From CAURNT01 sp963526495 (GTDB lineage: Bacteria; Fusobacteriota; Fusobacteriia; Fusobacteriales; Leptotrichiaceae): 40,956 bases of DNA. A program made the translations under genes and the position numbers. Below, piece by piece: positions 40,911-40,956 of the stretch. The stretch is from assembly GCA_963526495.1 (NCBI GenBank), contig CAURNT010000008.1, positions 1 to 40,956 of the forward strand, written 5' to 3'. Every line of letters starts with the position of its first letter. Within the stretch, counting starts at the first letter, position 1. The notes below the pieces were generated by a model that saw nothing but the letters and a program-made list of their open reading frames with translations, searched no databases and was not told the origin of the DNA.

Positions 40911-40956
40911 GTTTGGCAACTACCTATCTTCCCAATTACTTAGTATTTTCGGCGTA
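40911..40956 (-). rRNA. rrf: 5S ribosomal RNA, 3' end (partial)
   Basis: The minus strand reads from the window edge TACGCCGAAAATACTAAGT...GGGAAGATAGGTAGTTGCCAAAC, the conserved 3' part of bacterial 5S rRNA: the GCCGAAAATACT loop E region, GGGAAGATAGGT and the terminal GCCAAAC that pairs with the 5' end. About 46 of some 115 bases are present. A run of seven T follows at 40902-40908, suiting an rRNA-operon end. The 16S and 23S genes would lie beyond the right edge. Confidence 0.85.

Overview
The window is a very AT-rich stretch of bacterial chromosome, roughly one quarter G+C by eye. Gene content points to Fusobacteriota, most likely Leptotrichiaceae (Streptobacillus/Sneathia/Leptotrichia-like). 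The signs are an OmpA-type outer-membrane protein with a VPVVKE-rich linker, a trimeric autotransporter with a YadA-like head, an L-lactate dehydrogenase, SepF together with Gram-negative envelope proteins, and strong AGGAGG ribosome-binding sites in A/T-rich leaders. The genus is an inference. Nearly everything is read from the minus strand; only cutC, a tetR-type gene and ldh are on the plus strand.

Layout from right to left, the direction of most transcription. The right edge cuts into the 3' end of a 5S rRNA (40911 to edge). Next is recA-recX-rdgB-recG (40813 to 36516), then a monocistronic OmpA-like gene with its own promoter and GNRA-loop terminator (36402 to 35055). A metal-uptake operon follows (34910 to 31379): a single-pass membrane protein, ZnuC-, ZnuB- and ZnuA-type ABC components and a small secreted protein. 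Then come sepF-obgE-miaA-PTS EIIA-udk-trpS-lipoprotein (31302 to 26118). A bidirectional terminator separates these from plus-strand ldh, which shares a divergent promoter region with ruvC-nrnA-lipoprotein (24961 to 23135). cutC-tetR (plus) and tpx-dus (minus) diverge from about 21700.

At 20121 a long run begins that is dominated by RNA modification and maturation: mnmA, a TPR-like protein, a membrane protein, rsmB, a CCA-adding enzyme fused to a NUDIX domain, a SPOUT methyltransferase, a DhaM-like PTS EIIA, a membrane protein, rimM and trmD. It runs on into an ankyrin protein, ptsI, a small membrane protein and a DJ-1/PfpI protein, ending at a terminator near 7499. The next operon (7432 to 2448) holds a CxxC DUF1858 protein, an HTH regulator, glmM, a methyltransferase, an AtpZ-like protein, dut and an MFS exporter, with a terminator at 2376-2413.

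The left edge, 1-2168, is a large open minus-strand frame starting at GTG and running off the window. It encodes a trimeric autotransporter adhesin with about eighteen 16-residue head repeats, a YadA-type neck and then a Gly-X-Y collagen-like stalk built from a 153-bp tandem repeat. Nine consecutive G residues lie 43 bp upstream of its predicted -35 box, in a region otherwise almost free of G/C. This makes the gene the strongest candidate here for a phase-variable surface structure.

Other points of interest are the CCA-NUDIX fusion, a ZnuA-like binding protein that has lost all canonical metal-binding histidines, and two promoters sharing the same unusual TAGAAA / A-tract / GTTGTATAAT architecture.
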